The notes under the pieces were generated by a model that worked only from the letters and a program-made list of their open reading frames with translations, had not been told where the DNA came from and made no database searches. DNA of 64,000 nucleotides from Methanobacterium veterum (lineage in GTDB: Archaea; Methanobacteriota; Methanobacteria; Methanobacteriales; Methanobacteriaceae), in the NCBI RefSeq assembly GCF_000745485.1, contig NZ_KN050693.1:659995-723994 (forward strand). The letters run 5' to 3'. Shown here one piece after another: positions 1 through 8,852 of the stretch (the stretch's first letter is position 1; each line of letters opens with the position of its first letter). Made by a program: the position numbers and the translations under genes.

Positions 1-32
1 CTAAAACCATAATTTAGGTTTGGAGGTAACGT

Positions 33-506
33 ATGCAGACAAAAACAAGTGGATTGATCTTAATAGTCCTTGGTTTAATTATAATTGCTTTCCCTCTTTT
101 AGGAATACTCCCTTTTAGTTTGCTTCTTGGAATTTCTGTGCTATTTTTAGGTATAGGGCTTTTGATAGCAGGTGTAATTGGAATCCGTGCAAGTACTACC
201 ATGGGCGTTGTGGAGTTAATACTGGGAATTATAGCCCTTATTTTGGGTATAGGTATCATTATAAATCCTGGATTCTTCAGTTTCTTAGTTGCTTTACTGA
301 TTTACATTGCAGGTATATTTCTGATAATCATAGGTATAATGGCATTTTTTGCTAAAATTAGAAATAAATGGGTAAGTATTGTACCTATAATTCTGGGTTT
401 GATATACATCCTGATAGGATCAATAGTGGCAGATCCTTTTTATTTAGGCGCTTTAATAGGGATATGGCTTTTAATCACAGGAATAATCATGTTATTCCAG
501 GATTAA
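33..506 (+). CDS. DUF308/HdeD-like small polytopic membrane protein
   Basis: The 157-residue product is almost entirely hydrophobic, with about six membrane segments in closely spaced pairs and glycine-rich turns (for example GIGLLIAGVIGIRAS). This is the pattern of the DUF308/HdeD family, whose bacterial member HdeD is linked to acid resistance; the molecular role is not settled. The start is well supported: GGAGGT at 22-27 lies 5 nt before the ATG. It ends just before the convergent K+ channel gene. The family call is from pattern recognition. An HdeD-like role would fit the glutamate decarboxylases 2 kb downstream, but that is inference. Confidence 0.8.
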   Translation: MQTKTSGLILIVLGLIIIAFPLLGILPFSLLLGISVLFLGIGLLIAGVIGIRASTTMGVVELILGIIALILGIGIIINPGFFSFLVALLIYIAGIFLIIIGIMAFFAKIRNKWVSIVPIILGLIYILIGSIVADPFYLGALIGIWLLITGIIMLFQD

Positions 507-548
507 ACTCAAATTCCCTTTTTAATCGTTAAAATTAGAAATAATAAT

Positions 549-1316
549 TTATTTATTTTTTTGAGATTTCAATTCTTCCAGTTCTTTTTCTATTTTACCT
601 AATTTATCTAAAATAATCTCCATGGATTTAACTTCTTTTTCACTCTCTGTTTTCCGCTCTTCTCTCAACTGTTCTATAAGGGACGTAGCGATGGCAGCAG
701 TGACCCACCCAGCATATCCAACACCGACAATTATTGCTATAACAGAAATGAATCTGCCGATTCCTGTATATGGGACTATATTTCCATAACCAACTGTGGA
801 CATGGTAACAATCATAAAATAGGCTGCATCGTCAAGGGTAGAAGCCTGGGGATTTACTGGAGACTCAACCCAGAAGAAAAGCAGTGAACCAAATACAAAA
901 GTACCTACAAGAACAAATGTAGCATAATCCAGTCTGGTTTTTTCTGTGATATGAATTATATCTTTAATTTTCATTGCATATTTAAATAGGGCGTAAATTC
1001 TGAATAAAAGCAGTATTACAACTAAATAATGCATATGTGGGGAAAGTAGGATAATAAGATAGGCAAACGGGATCATAGCAGGGATATAAATCCAATTTTT
1101 TGCCAGGTATCGCTTTTTATGCTCTTGTTTTTTTATCCATTGTGCAGATTGGAGAATTATAAGTAAAGAAACGATTATATCAAAGTTTACCAGGCTTAGT
1201 ATAACTGGTTTTAAACTTAGGGCAAAATCCAAAGCTAGAAAAATTAGGATTAGAATATCCATGAATATGGAAACGAATAATAAAGCATTGAAGACTAATT
1301 TGAAATTTCGCTGCAT
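549..1316 (-). CDS. Potassium channel, 6-TM-like with TVGYG selectivity filter
   Basis: This is a 255-residue ion channel subunit. Four hydrophobic segments fill the first ~130 residues. They are followed by an outer helix, a pore loop with the K+ selectivity filter TVGYGNIVP (around residues 174-182) and an inner helix containing GVGYAGWVTAA. The C-terminal ~35 residues are charged and heptad-like (LDKLGKIEKELEELKSQ), suggesting a short cytoplasmic tetramerising coiled coil. The fourth segment lacks the regular arginine ladder of classical voltage sensors, so voltage gating is uncertain. It would conduct K+ across the cytoplasmic membrane. No regulatory RCK domain is fused. It is transcribed convergently with the upstream DUF308-like gene. 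Confidence 0.9.
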   Translation of the reverse strand: MQRNFKLVFNALLFVSIFMDILILIFLALDFALSLKPVILSLVNFDIIVSLLIILQSAQWIKKQEHKKRYLAKNWIYIPAMIPFAYLIILLSPHMHYLVVILLLFRIYALFKYAMKIKDIIHITEKTRLDYATFVLVGTFVFGSLLFFWVESPVNPQASTLDDAAYFMIVTMSTVGYGNIVPYTGIGRFISVIAIIVGVGYAGWVTAAIATSLIEQLREERKTESEKEVKSMEIILDKLGKIEKELEELKSQKNK

Positions 1317-1462
1317 ATTTTCATCCTGTTTTACTTTACTATTAAAAGTATACCTTAAATTATTTAAATATTCGCTACCAGTAAGCTTGACTCGTACTTA
1401 AAAACGGTAGTAGTGAATATCTTGGTTTGTTAATTTATATTTTCTTAAAAAATAAAATAAGA

Positions 1463-1852
1463 TTAAAAGTTATAGTTTAAAGATACAGTCCCTTCATTAG
1501 AAGTGGTGCTTTGATAGATGGTAACATTTCCACCTTTAAACAGTTGCACTGTTATAGTTCCACTGTTTTTATCAGTTTTATGTACACTGACGCTAACATT
1601 ACCTGGATTTTGGCCTAAATCATATGTGACATTTCCAGTTCCATTTATAGTTTGAGTTCCGTTTTTATATGTCAATTTGCCGTTCCATGAACCGTCTGAA
1701 TTAATTTTAAGCGTTACATTTTGATTTTTTTGCATACTTGAATTGTTTTGTGCACTAGAATTATTTGCTGTAGAGTTGTTACTGCTTGTACATCCAGATA
1801 CAAAAGTTATCAAAATCAAAAGGGCTATTAAACCAACTGCGATTTTTTTCAT
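1463..1852 (-). CDS. Small secreted lipoprotein of unknown function
   Basis: This 129-residue protein has an N-terminal hydrophobic signal peptide ending in a lipobox-like VSGC (Cys at about residue 21), followed by an Asn/Ser-rich linker of about 25 residues and a beta-rich C-terminal domain. Many NxS/T sequons suggest possible N-glycosylation at the archaeal surface. The start is preceded by a GGAG element about 10 nt upstream on the minus strand. I do not recognise the C-terminal domain. The gene stands alone between the K+ channel and the first glutamate decarboxylase, and is divergent to the latter. Confidence 0.75.
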   Translation of the reverse strand: MKKIAVGLIALLILITFVSGCTSSNNSTANNSSAQNNSSMQKNQNVTLKINSDGSWNGKLTYKNGTQTINGTGNVTYDLGQNPGNVSVSVHKTDKNSGTITVQLFKGGNVTIYQSTTSNEGTVSLNYNF

Positions 1853-2124
1853 TTTAATATCTCCTTTTTTAAATATATGGCCTGAAATCAGATATTTTAA
1901 GTTAGTTATTTCCTTTTAGAGGGCCCATAATGTGTCCATTTTTTTAAATAGTTTAAATAAGTTTTTCGTAATAATATATTGTTTTTAAATCATAAATAAT
2001 AATCGATTTTATTTTTTTTAGGCAATAATACTTGAAATGCAAAGATTTAATGACAATCAATTACTTAATAATTATTAATAATAATTATTTGAGTGTTCTC
2101 ATTTTGTTAATGGAGAGGGTTAGA

Positions 2125-3531
2125 ATGCTATCTAAAAAACATGATTTACGTAAGATGAGTGAAAGTGAGAGGGAGCATACAGTTAACACGACTACTTACG
2201 GCAGTCGATATTTCTGTGAAAGTGTGCCTAAATTTGAAATGCCGGAAGAGGGTATGCCTGCAAGGGCTGCTTACCAGATAATCCACGATGAACTGAATCT
2301 GGATGGAAATCCTTCTTTAAATCTGGCAAGTTTTGTAACCACATGGATGGAACCTGAGGCAGACAAACTGATACAGGAAAGTATAGATAAAAACTATGTG
2401 GACAACGATGAGTATCCCCAGACAGAGAAGATACAGGACAGATGTGTTAATATGTTAGCTCGTCTATTCAACGCTCCTAGTGATTGTAAATCTATAGGTA
2501 CCAGTGCCATTGGGTCTTCTGAGGCTATTATGCTTGGACTTTTAGCACATAAATGGACGTGGAAGAAGCGAAGGCAGGCTGAAGGTAAACCCTTTGATAA
2601 ACCGAATATAGTAATGGGAGCAGACGTCCACACTGTATGGGAGAAGTTTGCACGTTACTTCGATGTAGAATTAAGGTTGATACCTTTAAAAAGGGACTTT
2701 TACACTATAACTGCAGAAGACGTGACTGAAAACGTTGATGAAAATACCATAGCTGTGGGGGCAGTTATAGGAACTACATTTACTGGGCAGATGGATCCTA
2801 TAAAGGAAATAAACGATTGTTTGCTAGAAATTAAAAAAACTAAAGGGTGGGATATACCTATACATGTCGATGGTGCCAGCGGTGGATTTATAGCTCCATT
2901 TATATATCCTGATCTTGAATGGGATTTCAGGCTGGAACAGGTTAGATCTATCAACGTATCAGGCCATAAATATGGTCTGGTTTATCCAGGTATTGGGTGG
3001 CTGGTCTTTAAAGATAAAACAGACTTACCTGAAGAACTGATTTTTAATATAAACTATCTTGGGGGTTCAATGCCTAATTATTCACTTAACTTTTCTAAGG
3101 GAAGCAGCACTATAATGGCGCAGTACTACAACTTCATAAGGCTGGGAAAAAAGGGTTATAGAGAAATTATACAGAATATGCTTAAAAATGCACAGTATTT
3201 ATCGAAAAAACTGGAGGAATCTGGTAGATTTGAGGTTATAAACAATGATATAATGTTTCCTTTAGTTACTGCAAGGTTAAAAGATGTTGATTTTGATGTA
3301 TTCCAGCTGTCGGAAAAGCTGCGTGAAAAAGGATGGATCGTGCCGGCATATACCCTTCCCAAGGATGCAGAAGATATTGCAGTCGTAAGAATGGTCATTA
3401 AAGAGAGTTTTGGTAGAGATATGATAGATATGCTCATTAATGATATGGTAGATACCTGCAGTAGATTAAAACAATTATCCATTAAAAAAGAAGAAGTAAA
3501 GGAACGGGAAAATCCGTCTCTGCTGTACTAA
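2125..3531 (+). CDS. gadB: Glutamate decarboxylase, PLP-dependent (copy 1)
   Basis: A 468-residue group II PLP decarboxylase closely resembling the E. coli GadA/GadB pattern in length and motifs. It should convert glutamate to 4-aminobutyrate with uptake of a cytoplasmic proton. Visible signatures are the N-terminal TTTYGSRYF and [20 protein letters not shown] segments, [10 protein letters not shown], the cofactor Asp in HVDGASGGF, the PLP lysine in [12 protein letters not shown], and the C-terminal [14 protein letters not shown]. The reading frame is open upstream to 2032, but ATG 2125 has GGAGAGGG directly before it and matches the start of the second paralogue. It is far longer than the ~400-residue MfnA tyrosine/aspartate decarboxylases of methanogens. 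No GadC antiporter lies nearby. Confidence 0.93.
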   Translation: MLSKKHDLRKMSESEREHTVNTTTYGSRYFCESVPKFEMPEEGMPARAAYQIIHDELNLDGNPSLNLASFVTTWMEPEADKLIQESIDKNYVDNDEYPQTEKIQDRCVNMLARLFNAPSDCKSIGTSAIGSSEAIMLGLLAHKWTWKKRRQAEGKPFDKPNIVMGADVHTVWEKFARYFDVELRLIPLKRDFYTITAEDVTENVDENTIAVGAVIGTTFTGQMDPIKEINDCLLEIKKTKGWDIPIHVDGASGGFIAPFIYPDLEWDFRLEQVRSINVSGHKYGLVYPGIGWLVFKDKTDLPEELIFNINYLGGSMPNYSLNFSKGSSTIMAQYYNFIRLGKKGYREIIQNMLKNAQYLSKKLEESGRFEVINNDIMFPLVTARLKDVDFDVFQLSEKLREKGWIVPAYTLPKDAEDIAVVRMVIKESFGRDMIDMLINDMVDTCSRLKQLSIKKEEVKERENPSLLY

Positions 3532-3534
3532 GCA

Positions 3535-3572
3535 TGTGCTGTAAACTTTATACCATTTAACAGCACAGTTTT
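3535..3572 (+). terminator. Hairpin plus T-run between convergent genes
   Basis: Perfect 8-bp arms TGTGCTGT (3535-3542) and ACAGCACA (3560-3567) are followed by a T-run and then by further T-rich sequence to about 3600. It sits immediately after the gad copy 1 stop codon and before the convergent YrhK-type gene, so it may end transcription from both sides. Confidence 0.55.
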
Positions 3573-3582
3573 TGTTATTTTT

Positions 3583-4494
3583 TTAATTAATATTTTTATT
3601 TTGACTTTGAGAGGATACCTGTGGATCTTTAATCGTTTCATGGACACGTTCAGGTAACAATAATATGGCAGCAACCAGGAAACAAACAGCTCCTGCAAAT
3701 GTGCCCATATCAACCAGAAACACATTTAATGGCAAACCTGTTTCTGGTAAAACAAATGCGCCTACAGCTGAAATTCCAAAGAAGATGGAACCTAACATGT
3801 TCAGTCCAGCTATATTCCAGGAAAAACTGAGGGGGTGCCATGAAAAAAGGGCGTGGCTGACTTCCATCCATGCCAGCAAACTAGCAACAAGGAAACAGAT
3901 TGATCCATAGGCATCTGGGATCCATACCAGATTATTCAGCTGGTTAATGGACAGGTTACTGTGCATGGCGTTGAATGTGTTGAAATTAAATGATACCGTT
4001 CCAATAAACTGCACCATTACCGCCCACCATCCAATGTGTTTTGGTGCCCATGCAAGAATGCGAAATTTTTCTTTTTTGTTTAAAGGATTATGTGGTGTGT
4101 TTATTGTCTCCAGATACTGTAAAAAAGCTGCTGATGTAAAAAATATGGAACCAATAAAAAAGGTCAGACTGTCGTAGGTATCGCCGACGACTGTTAAATA
4201 AAAGGGGATAGCACCAATTGCAAAACAAATGGCTCCAATAGAAAAAAGAACTCCGATCCACCATCCAATAGCACCAGGTGCCCACCATGTTGATCCTATG
4301 CTTTTATCAAGTTGGAAGTGGTGTTTGCGGCGGTGGCGAGAAGCCCAGGGAACTGTTTTACCTTCAGGGGTTTTTAATGTAGCCTTTGTTGCGAAGGGGC
4401 CCGGTCCTTTAGCATTTAGGCATGACCAGTCTTCTGGCAGGTTAACAGGAAGCACATCACATTTGTTCTTGTTAATGGTTTTATCTGTTTTCAT
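3583..4494 (-). CDS. YrhK-domain-like polytopic membrane protein
   Basis: A 303-residue protein with a polar N-terminal ~60 residues and about seven hydrophobic segments. Repeated elements of the type GSIFF(T)SAAFLQYLETIN, GSICFLVASLLAWMEV and AGAVCFLVAAILLLPE resemble the YrhK-like fold, seen here several times in one chain. The function is unknown. It lies between two glutamate decarboxylase genes, on the same strand as and downstream of copy 2, which suggests a role in acid or GABA/glutamate physiology. That role is inferred from context only; the family call is moderately secure. Confidence 0.7.
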   Translation of the reverse strand: MKTDKTINKNKCDVLPVNLPEDWSCLNAKGPGPFATKATLKTPEGKTVPWASRHRRKHHFQLDKSIGSTWWAPGAIGWWIGVLFSIGAICFAIGAIPFYLTVVGDTYDSLTFFIGSIFFTSAAFLQYLETINTPHNPLNKKEKFRILAWAPKHIGWWAVMVQFIGTVSFNFNTFNAMHSNLSINQLNNLVWIPDAYGSICFLVASLLAWMEVSHALFSWHPLSFSWNIAGLNMLGSIFFGISAVGAFVLPETGLPLNVFLVDMGTFAGAVCFLVAAILLLPERVHETIKDPQVSSQSQNKNIN

Positions 4495-4850
4495 TCTGGT
4501 GCCCTGCTGATTTACTCAGTTATCTGTAAAACATGCGGAAAATTTATAAAATTTGAGTATTAACTGTTGTACTATTTCTTAATCAAAAAAAAATTTACAT
4601 TTAAACTTATAATTAATATTATGGATTTTTTCTTATTTATAATAGGGGATGGGAAACCTGTATAAGCGAAAAAGAAATTCCAAACCGTTTGGATTTTTCC
4701 CTTTTTTGCTGGTTATAGCAGGAATTGCATAGGTTATAGCTGCTCTATATTAGAATCCCATTAGTTCATATAAAGTATCATTCTGAGGCATTTTGAAATT
4801 GAAGTTGAGATGGAATCAGGATGACAATATGTCATCCTATCCTGTCTGAA

Positions 4851-6326
4851 TTAATAAAGTAAAGTAGGATTTTTATTCTGATCTATGTCGGTTATCCTGT
4901 CTTCTTCGGACTGTTCCAGTTTTTCAATTGATTCCATTATATCTGCAAAGAACATTTCTGCCATGTCCTTACTGAAGCTCTCCTTTACCACTATTCTCAA
5001 AACAGCAGTATCGTCTGCATTTGCCGGTAGAGTATATGCGGGTACAATCCACCCTTTCTGCCTGAGCTTTTCTGAAAGGTGAAACACGCTGCATGTGGTG
5101 TTCTTGAGTTCTACAGTTACTATTGGAAATGTGACGCTTTTATTTATGACTTCGAATTTACCGGACCCGTTTAACCTGGTGGCGAGGTAGCGCGCATTTT
5201 CCTGCATGTTTTTCATTATCTTTTTGTAACCGTCCATCCCCAGTCTTATGAAGTTGTAGTACTGTGCTATTATGGTGCTGCTTCCCTTGGAAAAGTTAAG
5301 TGAATAATTAGGCATGAGGCCTCCCAGGTAATTTATTTTAAATATAAGCTCTTCAGGGAGATTTTTTTTATCTTTAAACAGCAGCCACCCAATACCTGGA
5401 TAAACCAGGCCATATTTATGGCCTGATACGTTGATAGATCTAACCTGTTCCAGCCTGAAATCCCATTTGAGATCCGGGTATAAAAACGGCAGTATGAAGC
5501 CCCCGCTTGCAGCATCAACATGTATGGGTATATCCCATCCTTTAGTCTCCTTAATTTCAATTAGTGCCTTGTTGATGTCTTCTATAGGATCCATCTGTCC
5601 TGTAAATGTTGTCCCGATAACTGCACCCACTGCTATAGTATTCTCGTCAACTGCAGCTTTAACGTCTTCTGCAGTTATTGTGTATATATCCTCTTTTAAG
5701 CCGCTTATATAACTGAATGAAGACATAATCTCGGTGATTTTGGTATCTGTTATTTTGCATATGTCCTTTCTGAGGGGTATAAGTCTGAGTTCCACGTCGA
5801 AATAGAGGGCGAACTTTTCCCATACAGTGTGGACGTCTGCACCTATTACTATATTTGGTTTGTCCGTTGGTTTACCTTCAGCTTCCCTTCGTTTCTTCCA
5901 CGTCCACTTGTGGGCCAGAAGTCCGAGCATGATAGATTCTGAAGAACCTATAGTGGCGCTTCCAATGGAGTCACTGTCTTTGGGGGCATTGAATAACCTT
6001 GCAAGCATGTTTACAACTCTGTCCTGGATTACTTGAGTTTGAGGATACTCATCGTTGTCGATGTAGTTCTTTCCCATACTTTCCATTATTAACATGTCAG
6101 CTTCAGGTTCCATCCATGTGGTTACAAAACTTGCTAAGTTTAAGGCAGGGTTACCGTCCAGATTCAGTTCATCATGGATTATCTGGTAAGCAGCCCTTGC
6201 AGGCATTCCCCTATCTGGCATTCTGTACTTAGGTACGCTTTTTCTGAAGTAACGGCTGCCGTAAGTTGTGGTATGTTCCCTTTCTAACTTACTCATTTCA
6301 CCTAAATTTTTCTTGTTTGATAACAT
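4851..6326 (-). CDS. gadB: Glutamate decarboxylase, PLP-dependent (copy 2, with insertion)
   Basis: A 491-residue paralogue of the decarboxylase at 2.1-3.5 kb that aligns with it along the whole length, including HVDAASGGF, the PLP lysine in [12 protein letters not shown] and the C-terminal activation segment. AGGAGG precedes the ATG. The main difference is about 25 extra residues after [11 protein letters not shown], before [10 protein letters not shown], in the large cofactor-binding domain. The insertion starts and ends with similar sequence (DICKIT and DIYTIT), so an internal duplication is possible. All catalytic motifs remain, so the enzyme is probably active. The two copies lie on opposite strands about 1.3 kb apart. 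Confidence 0.92.
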   Translation of the reverse strand: MLSNKKNLGEMSKLEREHTTTYGSRYFRKSVPKYRMPDRGMPARAAYQIIHDELNLDGNPALNLASFVTTWMEPEADMLIMESMGKNYIDNDEYPQTQVIQDRVVNMLARLFNAPKDSDSIGSATIGSSESIMLGLLAHKWTWKKRREAEGKPTDKPNIVIGADVHTVWEKFALYFDVELRLIPLRKDICKITDTKITEIMSSFSYISGLKEDIYTITAEDVKAAVDENTIAVGAVIGTTFTGQMDPIEDINKALIEIKETKGWDIPIHVDAASGGFILPFLYPDLKWDFRLEQVRSINVSGHKYGLVYPGIGWLLFKDKKNLPEELIFKINYLGGLMPNYSLNFSKGSSTIIAQYYNFIRLGMDGYKKIMKNMQENARYLATRLNGSGKFEVINKSVTFPIVTVELKNTTCSVFHLSEKLRQKGWIVPAYTLPANADDTAVLRIVVKESFSKDMAEMFFADIMESIEKLEQSEEDRITDIDQNKNPTLLY

Positions 6327-6639
6327 CTAAAATCCTCCTATTTTAAAAATAATTTTTAATTGCAAATTTAGAACTTTAATAAATTTGAATAATAGTTTTA
6401 TTAAAGAAAAAAATATTTTTTTTGATATTTTCATTAATTAAACAATGGTAGTTATTCTATAAGTTTTTGAGCTAAATCTTTGAAAACTAATTTTTTTTGT
6501 AGAATAAATGTCTAAAAGTAACGGAACGACTTGTATCTTAAATAATTTTAACCATAAGCATTTTTACATGTTTTTAATGGATTACAGCTGAAGATGGAAT
6601 TTACTTTGCTTTTAATTAATAAATTTAGTATAAATTAAT
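6327..6639 (-). other. AT-rich intergenic region upstream of gad copy 2
   Basis: No coding sequence, RNA gene or strong repeat is visible. It must contain the gad copy 2 promoter on the minus strand. Long A/T runs at 6400-6430 are typical of archaeal promoter regions, but no single TATA box stands out. Confidence 0.5.
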
Positions 6640-7520
6640 TTATTTTACTAAAGTGGAAGATGAAGCAAATCGAATATTCCCATCATTTTTAAACCCCTTG
6701 AATGCGAAGCATTCGGGGTATAAAAAACTTTTGAGGTTTTTTAAAACCATATAGAGTAACAGGACTGCAAATATGTACCTGTTTTTCTGGCATTTTATGG
6801 CCGCTAAAGCTCCTACCGGGGCCATTGGGATACTTGAAACCGCAAGTATGGCAAACTGGAGCAGATTAATATAACCTACGGAGTATGAGGTAAACTGGAC
6901 GCATATAATCCATTTAAAATATACGAAATGATTCCACCAACTGAAGTAAATACAATCATAAGTGAAGACGTTCCCACGGCGTCGATCATTTTAAAACCCA
7001 ATATTACAACCATGATGGGTACTAAAACAACTCCTCCTCCAATTCCTAGAAGTCCTGAAGCTATTCCAGTCATAAATCCCCATAAAACTAATTCATATTT
7101 ACTGATAGATCTTTTTTGATGCCTTTCTGGTGTTTTGAACCTTAAAAATCGATGGAAACTACAATTAATAATAGTCCAAATATTATCCTGAGAATATCTG
7201 CGGGAACATGGGCGGCGATGGAAACTACAATTATTCATCCTAAAGACCCATTATGCCCATGATTATTGCAGGCTTTATAAGGACGCATTTTCTACAGTAG
7301 TGACTATATGTTCCGATAATTGCTGTGGGAAGAATTACAGCCAAGCTTGTACCAAAAGCAATTCTTATTGGAGTATCAGGATCAATACCTAATGATAATA
7401 AGAGCAAAAACTGAACAGGGGCAAGTATAAAACATCTCCCAACACCCCAAAGTCCAGTTGCAAACCCTATCCCACACCAGTAATTATTAGGATAAGTATA
7501 TAAGCTGAATTAATTAACAT
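6640..7520 (-). pseudogene. Decayed TauE/SafE-family permease
   Basis: A recognisable TauE/SafE (sulfite/organosulfonate exporter family) protein is scattered over several frames. From 7520 downward: MLINSAYILILIITGVG, then a frame change to GFATGLWGVGRCFILAPVQ and AFGTSLAVILPTAIIGTYSH, then a stop after MGIMGL. AAHVPADILRIIFGLLLIVV follows in another frame. Then come LLGIGGGVVLVPIMVVILGF and AVGTSSLMIVFTSVGGII in the open stretch 7238-6876, and finally AILAVSSIPMAPVGALAAIK in yet another frame. At least four frame disruptions make a functional product unlikely. A direct repeat (CGATGGAAACTACAATTA at about 7150 and 7215) marks a small duplication or deletion. A triloop hairpin (6694-6718) sits near the 3' end. 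Confidence 0.85.
6694..6718. repeat. Single triloop inverted repeat in the TauE remnant
   Basis: GAATGC-GAA-GCATTC (6700-6714) is flanked by CCCC on the left and GGGG on the right, with a TT bulge. It has the 3-nt loop closed by a C-G pair that is typical of the hairpin islands elsewhere in the window. Confidence 0.6.
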
Positions 7521-7638
7521 GGTATTAGTTTAGTGTTTTAATCAAAAATAAGTTTAGGTAACTAGTTTTTAGTCGAGGTATAAAAATAATTGTAATAAAC
7601 CTTAAAATTTTACAAGGTTATATTACTCTACGTAATCT

Positions 7639-8094
7639 CTATTCTGTAAGCTGTTTTTCATCTATTTTAGGTAATGTAACAATATTACACCAAAACTCTA
7701 TAAAAGTACACATATACTTTTTAAAATCGTCTAAATCAATTGGTTTGATTATACATGCATTTGCATATTGTTTGTATAATTTATTTATATTCGTATTGTC
7801 AGTGGACCCTGTAAGTATAATTACAGGAATGCATTTTAATTTATCATCTGTTTTAATTTCTTTAAGTATTTTTAAACCACTTTTTGCAGGCAATCCGGAA
7901 TCTAACAAAATTAAAGACGGCTTTTTACAATTTTTATATTCATTTTTATTATATAAGTAATCCATAGCAGTTATACCGTTATCGACACTTTTAATATTAG
8001 TTATCTTACAATTATCTAATATTTCCATTATTAAACGAATATCGGCAGGATTATCTTCTATTAATAATATTTCAACATTATCCTGGGCACTCAT
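7639..8094 (-). CDS. Stand-alone response regulator receiver protein
   Basis: A 151-residue CheY-like receiver domain without an output domain. The acidic pocket is at Asp14 (IEDNPAD), the phospho-acceptor Asp65 is in LILLDSGLP, the switch Thr95 in VIILTGST, and the conserved Lys117 in CIIKPI. The domain resembles Rcp1-type receivers that act with phytochrome-like or PAS-containing kinases. GGAGG precedes the ATG. It lies downstream of the large hybrid kinase at 8.8-11.7 kb on the same strand, though 745 bp apart, so it is a plausible partner of that kinase. Confidence 0.9.
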   Translation of the reverse strand: MSAQDNVEILLIEDNPADIRLIMEILDNCKITNIKSVDNGITAMDYLYNKNEYKNCKKPSLILLDSGLPAKSGLKILKEIKTDDKLKCIPVIILTGSTDNTNINKLYKQYANACIIKPIDLDDFKKYMCTFIEFWCNIVTLPKIDEKQLTE

Positions 8095-8652
8095 TTAAAC
8101 CTCCACATTAATTTTGTATTAAGTCCATTTTGTAAAACATAATTCAAACAATTTTTCATTTTTTTAAGTGGAGTTGTATTTTGGTATAATTCACATTTGT
8201 TAAATGCTGGTTGTTAAAATTAGGATAAATTAGGGATTAAAAGCCTTAAAAGTTGAAAAAATTTGGTATGATATATTAGTTAGTATTATTAATGATATAT
8301 AAGTTTAAGTTTTCATTGAAAAGCTAGGAATACATAGAATTATTATAATTATTATATTAATCATTGTTATAATGAGTTTATTTTCTTAGATTAATGGAGT
8401 AAGCATGATGTGGCATCACATATGGGTTAAATGTTACATGTAGTTATTTTCAAAAGATAAAATGAATTGGACTATACAAATGTTCTGCAAAGTTATATAA
8501 TTCATATATAAAGTGCTAAATTTTATTTTATTTCACTTAAACACTCGAGTCAAGCAATTAGGACATAATTATATGCTTTAAGCATTCATGTATTTGAATC
8601 AATTATTAAATTTTTAGAATCTGTTTTTAGGATTTAATTTCTTAAAATTCTC
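8095..8652. other. Intergenic region without genes
   Basis: Strongly AT-rich and with no open frame I would defend. It should hold the promoter of the receiver protein. A weak 5-bp inverted repeat with a 3-nt loop (TGATG-TGG-CATCA at 8406-8418) is the only structure seen before the hairpin island begins. Confidence 0.5.
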
Positions 8653-8852
8653 AATTCTAGGAATTTTAGAAATTGCAAGCAATTTCTAACATTTCGGAAG
8701 CTATCGAAAATTTAAAAAATTTTCGGGCCTCCAAAGCCTACGGCTTTGGAAGCCGTCAAAAAAATTTTCAATTTTTTTGGGTGTGCAAAATCATAGATTT
8801 TGCAAGCTTTCACAATCTTTGATTGTGATGTGCCCAAGTCTATGACTTGGGC
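8653..8852. repeat. Triloop hairpin island A
   Basis: Seven or eight consecutive short inverted repeats, mostly perfect with a 3-nt loop: AATTC-TAG-GAATT (8653-8665), a 20-nt repeat with loop AA (8668-8687), a 9-bp stem with loop AAA (8705-8725), CCAAAGCC-TAC-GGCTTTGG (8731-8749), an A/T stem with loop TTC (about 8755-8778), GCAAAATC-ATA-GATTTTGC (8785-8803), CACAATC-TTT-GATTGTG (8811-8827), and a 9-bp stem with loop TAT (8832-8852). The last one contains the end of the sensor kinase gene and its stop codon overlaps the loop. Stem sequences differ from one hairpin to the next. Confidence 0.85.

Noticed and set aside
2032..2124. N-terminal extension of glutamate decarboxylase copy 1
   Set aside because: The extra 31 residues are low-complexity (Asn/Ile/Leu), absent from copy 2, and the ribosome binding site lies inside them, before the ATG at 2125.
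4649..4732. Tiny plus-strand frame of 27 codons with a hydrophobic end (FGFFPFLLVIAGIA)
   Set aside because: It could be a small membrane peptide, but the ribosome binding site is too close to the ATG and the hydrophobic segment is cut short by a TAG. Too little support.
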